Shown here piece after piece: positions 61,214-64,000 of a DNA stretch of 64,000 nucleotides. The stretch is from Alphaproteobacteria bacterium (GTDB taxonomy: Bacteria > Pseudomonadota > Alphaproteobacteria > Caulobacterales > Maricaulaceae), in assembly GCA_030428405.1 (NCBI GenBank), contig JAUIEH010000001.1, positions 1-64,000 of the forward strand, in the 5' to 3' direction. A program made the translations under genes and the position numbers. The notes beneath the pieces were generated by a model. It was not told the DNA's origin. It saw nothing but the letters and a program-made list of their open reading frames with translations, and searched no databases. Numbering within the stretch: the stretch's first letter is position 1; each line of letters opens with the position of its first letter.

Positions 61214-62542
61214 TCACTCCTCTCCGGGCAGCGGGGCCGCGAAGCGTGCAGTCAGCCGATCGTGGGTGGCATCGGTGCGGTGATAATTGGCGAGCGTTTC
61301 GACGAGCTGTTCGCGTGCGTCGTGCAGCGCTCTTTGCGCGACGATCACTTCGAGCGAGGAAAACGCGCCGCGCTGATAGGCGTCACGCGCCTGGGCGAGC
61401 GCGCGTTGCGCTTGCGGAATAATGCTGTCGCGCAGCGCGTCGATCTGCGTGATAGCGGTCGCTCGCTCGCGTTCGAGACGAACCGTCTCCCGCAAGAATG
61501 CACGGCGCAAAGAAGCCGCTTCATAGGCCAGTCGTGATCGATCGGATCGGGCGGATGCGATGGCTCCCCGATTGCGATCGAAGATCCCAAGAGGAATGGA
61601 GATTTCCGCCACTAGAGCGACATCGCCGCCGTCGGCGAAATGGCGAACGCCGACGCCGGCGTCCAGGTCTTGAACGCCACGTGCGATCTCCAATTCGACC
61701 TCAGCGTCCGAGCGGCTCTGTTCTGCTGTAATCCGCGCGAGGTCTGGAGAACGTTCGACGTCGATCGCAGTCGGTTCTCGCGCATGCGCGCCTGGTTCGT
61801 AGAACGCTTCAAGATCGACGACGAAGTCCGCGGCAGACGCGTCCCAAAAGCTGGCGAGACGCTCCAGCGTAGTTTCCTCGGCGCTTCGCGCGGTCGCCAG
61901 TTCGGCGCGCGCGGAAGCGAGCTCAAGCTCTGCTCGTGTCAACGCGACAGCGGGGTCCAAGGCCGAATTGACGCGCTGAGAGACCGACGCCCGCACCTCT
62001 TCCGCGATGCTGAGGAGCTCTTCGGCGAGATCGCGCTGCGCCATCGCGGCCGCCGCGTCGACATAAGCGACTTGAACATCGCGCAAGAGGTCGAGGCGGC
62101 GCAAGACGGCGTCACTACGCGTGATCGCCAATGCGCCTTCCGCCACGCTTGTGCGTGCACGGCGATCGCCGCCACGCTCGAACGTGTGCACATAGGTCGC
62201 CGTGGTCTCGGCGCTGTCGACGCCCGAGAGGGGCCCTGTGCCGAGAGCGTTCTCCACCTCGACGGAGAGCGCCGGATTGGGACGCACCGAGGCTTGATCG
62301 ACGCCCGCTCGGGCGGCGTCGATTGCAGCAGCGGCGGCGGCGAGGCCGGGTTCGGCGCGGCTCGCGCGCGCCAAGGCTTCCTCAAGCGTCACGATCTGTT
62401 GCGCCGCTGCGCTTTGCGACACGAGCGCCGCTGCGCCGACAATCAGCCCGGCGACGCCATAGCGAAGTTTTCGGGCTCGAATGAGCGCGATTTCGGCGAC
62501 ACCCTCATGCAAGGGTTCCGGCCGGCGATGTGGGATGCACAC
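61214..62542 (-). CDS. czcC: CzcC-type outer membrane efflux protein
   Basis: The GTG at 62542 is chosen because AGGAGG lies 5 nt upstream; the frame opens at 62566. The 442-residue protein has a signal region (cleavage near SAAAQQ) and the two helical repeats of the outer membrane factor family (VTLEEALARASRAEPGLAAA; ALAQARDAYQRGAFSSLEV). It forms the exit duct of CzcCBA. It is 6 nt upstream of czcB. Confidence 0.9.
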   Translation of the reverse strand: MCIPHRRPEPLHEGVAEIALIRARKLRYGVAGLIVGAAALVSQSAAAQQIVTLEEALARASRAEPGLAAAAAAIDAARAGVDQASVRPNPALSVEVENALGTGPLSGVDSAETTATYVHTFERGGDRRARTSVAEGALAITRSDAVLRRLDLLRDVQVAYVDAAAAMAQRDLAEELLSIAEEVRASVSQRVNSALDPAVALTRAELELASARAELATARSAEETTLERLASFWDASAADFVVDLEAFYEPGAHAREPTAIDVERSPDLARITAEQSRSDAEVELEIARGVQDLDAGVGVRHFADGGDVALVAEISIPLGIFDRNRGAIASARSDRSRLAYEAASLRRAFLRETVRLERERATAITQIDALRDSIIPQAQRALAQARDAYQRGAFSSLEVIVAQRALHDAREQLVETLANYHRTDATHDRLTARFAAPLPGEE

Positions 62543-62602
62543 GCTTACCTCCTGCGAAGACGACAAGACACAAAGCGCGCTTAGGAGCGCGGAATGCTGT
62601 CG

Positions 62603-62944
62603 TCAGGCGCGTGGAGGTCGGAAGACGCCGCCGAGGAGGCGTCCAATCGCATTGTCGTCGATGACCGGCGCGTTTTGGCGGGGGGCGGTTTTGGCGCTCA
62701 GGACCGGCGGTGTCGTGCCGCCGAGGACATGGAAGTGGCAGCCGCCGCAGCCATGCGCGACATGCAAAGCGTGATCGGCGTCGATCGGGCCGTCATCAAC
62801 GGCGACGATTTGTCCGTGCTCACACGGATTGGTGTGCGCGCCATTGGCCGCATGCGCTGGCGCAAACACGCTAGCGAGCGCCCAAAAGGCGATCAGCAGG
62901 GCATGAACTACCGCGCGGCGTGGATTATTCAGCGAGCGCATCAC
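62603..62944 (-). CDS. Small secreted protein with His/Cys cluster (DUF2946-like?)
   Basis: 113 residues, starting 20 nt inside the end of the CDF gene. A signal peptide (LLIAFWALASVFAPAHAA) precedes a mature part with NPCEHGQ, DADHALHVAHGCGGCHFHVLG, which has Cys and His spaced to bind metal. Similar short proteins occur in czc-type operons; the DUF2946 assignment is a guess from this pattern. It lies between the CDF gene and czcC in the same operon. Confidence 0.65.
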   Translation of the reverse strand: MMRSLNNPRRAVVHALLIAFWALASVFAPAHAANGAHTNPCEHGQIVAVDDGPIDADHALHVAHGCGGCHFHVLGGTTPPVLSAKTAPRQNAPVIDDNAIGRLLGGVFRPPRA

Positions 62945-63593
62945 AGACCGACTTTTCGTCCCCGTCTTCTTTATGCGAGGTAAACGACCGGCGCTCAGCG
63001 AGCGCCTGGGTAATGATAAGCCATGAGGACCGGAGGAACAAGCCGGCCAGCGCTATCGCTACAATCAAGTCCGGCCAGGCGGTTCCGGAAGCCCAAACAG
63101 CCGCGCCCGCGCCCATGACCGCGACATTTCCGATCGCGTCATTGCGCGAGCAAAGCCAAACAGATCGTACGTTCGCGTCGCCGTTTCTCCATCGAATGAG
63201 GATCAGCACGCTCGCCAGATTGGCGGTCAGAGCAAGCGCGCCGATCGCGCCCATCACCGAGGCGTCAGGCGGCGCGCCGTTCAAGACGCGGGCGAACGTC
63301 GAAATCAGCACGTAGGACGCGACGAGCGCTAGCGATGCGCCTTTTATGAGGGCTGCTGTCGCGCGCACCCGGATCGATGACCCGATGACCGCCAGGCTGA
63401 TCGCGTAAGTCGCGGTGTCGCTCGCGAAATCAAGCGCATCAGCTTTCAGTGCTTGTGACTGAGCGAGAAATCCCGCTGCGATTTCGACGAAAAACATCGC
63501 CGCATTGATGCCGATGACGGCAACCAATGCGCGCCGATAGGCGTTGGAGACGCCGGAGAATTGCTGAGCTGCGACTTCACATTCACATGACAT
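62925..63593 (-). CDS. Short cation diffusion facilitator (CzcD/DmeF-like) transporter
   Basis: 222 residues from ATG 63593 (MSCECEVAAQQF). It has six membrane helices and no cytoplasmic domain. Helix 2 keeps D-x3-D (DFASD) and helix 5 has NDAIGN, so the metal site differs from ZitB but retains acidic ligands. The N-terminus has a CEC pair. It is the first gene of the czc operon, behind a MerR-type promoter, and should export Zn/Cd/Co from the cytoplasm to the periplasm for CzcCBA. Confidence 0.85.
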   Translation of the reverse strand: MSCECEVAAQQFSGVSNAYRRALVAVIGINAAMFFVEIAAGFLAQSQALKADALDFASDTATYAISLAVIGSSIRVRATAALIKGASLALVASYVLISTFARVLNGAPPDASVMGAIGALALTANLASVLILIRWRNGDANVRSVWLCSRNDAIGNVAVMGAGAAVWASGTAWPDLIVAIALAGLFLRSSWLIITQALAERRSFTSHKEDGDEKSVCDALAE

Positions 63594-63625
63594 AGCGCGA
63601 GCGGTCCAAGGGCTGATCGAAAAGC

Positions 63626-63656
63626 CGCTTAGCACCTACAGCCGCTGTAGAAGCAA
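63626..63656 (-). promoter_or_regulatory. MerR-type promoter/operator of the CDF-czcCBA operon
   Basis: On the minus strand: -35-like TTGCTT (63656-63651), a 19-nt spacer, and -10-like TAAGCG (63631-63626). The spacer holds the perfect dyad CTACAGC-n-GCTGTAG (63636-63650). An overlong 19-bp spacer with a central dyad is the hallmark of MerR-family promoters, and the regulator gene lies just upstream on the same strand. Confidence 0.85.
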
Positions 63657-63710
63657 GCGCGAAATTCGACGGTTGCGGATGTCGGGACTGGCGCCCCGAC
63701 GACGCTCGAT

Positions 63711-64000
63711 CTACGTCGCCGTCGCGATCGTGCCTCCGCCGGCATGCCCGTGGTCGTCATGCAGACATTGGCCGTGATCGGCCAGCGCGCTCATGACGGC
63801 GCATGATCCGACTCTGCCGCCGGCGCAGGCGCTGATCATTCGCTCGAGTTCTCTTTCTAGCGCCTTCAACTGCTCAAGCCGCTCACGCACGTCGGCGAGT
63901 CGCTTGCGCGCCACGGCATCGACGCTGTCGCAATCCCTTCCAGGATCAATTTGAAGCGCGATTAGCTCGCGGATGGTCTCGACGGGAAAGCCCAGCGCGC
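63711..64000 (-). CDS. MerR-family metal-responsive regulator, C-terminal part (runs off right edge)
   Basis: The frame is open from the window edge; 95 residues remain and the DNA-binding N-terminus is outside. Visible are the end of the second half of the DNA-binding domain (LGFPVETIRELIAL), Cys in DCDSVD, the long dimer helix (VARKRLADVRERLEQLK), and a C-terminal metal loop with Cys in ISACAGGRVGSC plus a His/Cys-rich tail (DHGQCLHDDHGH). The Cys positions resemble ZntR/CadR-type zinc, cadmium or lead sensors. It should control the adjacent czc promoter. Confidence 0.88.
   Translation of the reverse strand, partial: ALGFPVETIRELIALQIDPGRDCDSVDAVARKRLADVRERLEQLKALERELERMISACAGGRVGSCAVMSALADHGQCLHDDHGHAGGGTIATAT

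Noticed and set aside
61640..62584. 314-codon plus-strand frame opposite czcC
   Set aside because: Antisense to a well-supported outer membrane factor gene.

Overview
The window is high-GC alphaproteobacterial DNA. The chromosome is visible only at the left edge: the 3' end of a ribonuclease E/G gene, yacG and a tRNA-Phe gene (bases 1-989). From about base 990 everything reads as one large integrative and conjugative element (ICE) inserted at the 3' end of tRNA-Phe. No second copy of the tRNA 3' end was seen, so the far attachment site probably lies beyond base 64000.

Layout: (1) 1.3-3.8 kb, P4-type tyrosine integrase and an ArdC-like antirestriction protein. (2) 4.0-14.8 kb, a six-gene minus-strand defence operon. 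Its gene content fits a type II Druantia system (cytosine methyltransferase druM, druF, druG, giant DUF1998 helicase druE), followed by a Vsr-type endonuclease and a 171-residue nuclease-like protein, all tightly coupled. (3) 15.4-21.8 kb, accessory ICE genes (DUF736, DUF2285, LuxR-type regulator, cytochrome b561, AlpA-like protein, DUF2840), the TraF peptidase and the relaxase. (4) 22.0-24.6 kb, an inserted island with a HEPN-like protein and a lower-GC DUF3644 protein. (5) 24.7-36.8 kb, coupling protein TraG, a ribbon-helix-helix protein and a complete trbBCDEJLFGI mating apparatus, with trbK apparently replaced by a 62-bp direct repeat. (6) 36.8-38.5 kb, a hipBA toxin-antitoxin pair behind an operator array.

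(7) 38.8-64 kb is a metal-resistance island: a Cus-type copper/silver RND system with a CusF-like protein, a copper P1B ATPase with a CsoR-type repressor, a CnrYXH-like anti-sigma/sensor/ECF sigma set, copCD, a CDF transporter, small His/Met-rich and PepSY proteins, then a CDF-CzcCBA zinc/cadmium/cobalt efflux operon under a MerR-family regulator that runs off the window.

Three regulatory layers can be read from the DNA. Two CsoR-like palindromes lie between copA and csoR. A MerR-type promoter with a 19-bp spacer lies before the czc operon. Seven sites of the form RRGGG-N15-GCGTA each lie just upstream of a separate transcription unit in the copper part of the island, including the ECF sigma operon itself. 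This suggests a single ECF regulon joining copper efflux, copCD, an unusual CDF transporter and envelope proteins. All functions are inferred from sequence motifs and gene order; no database search was run.
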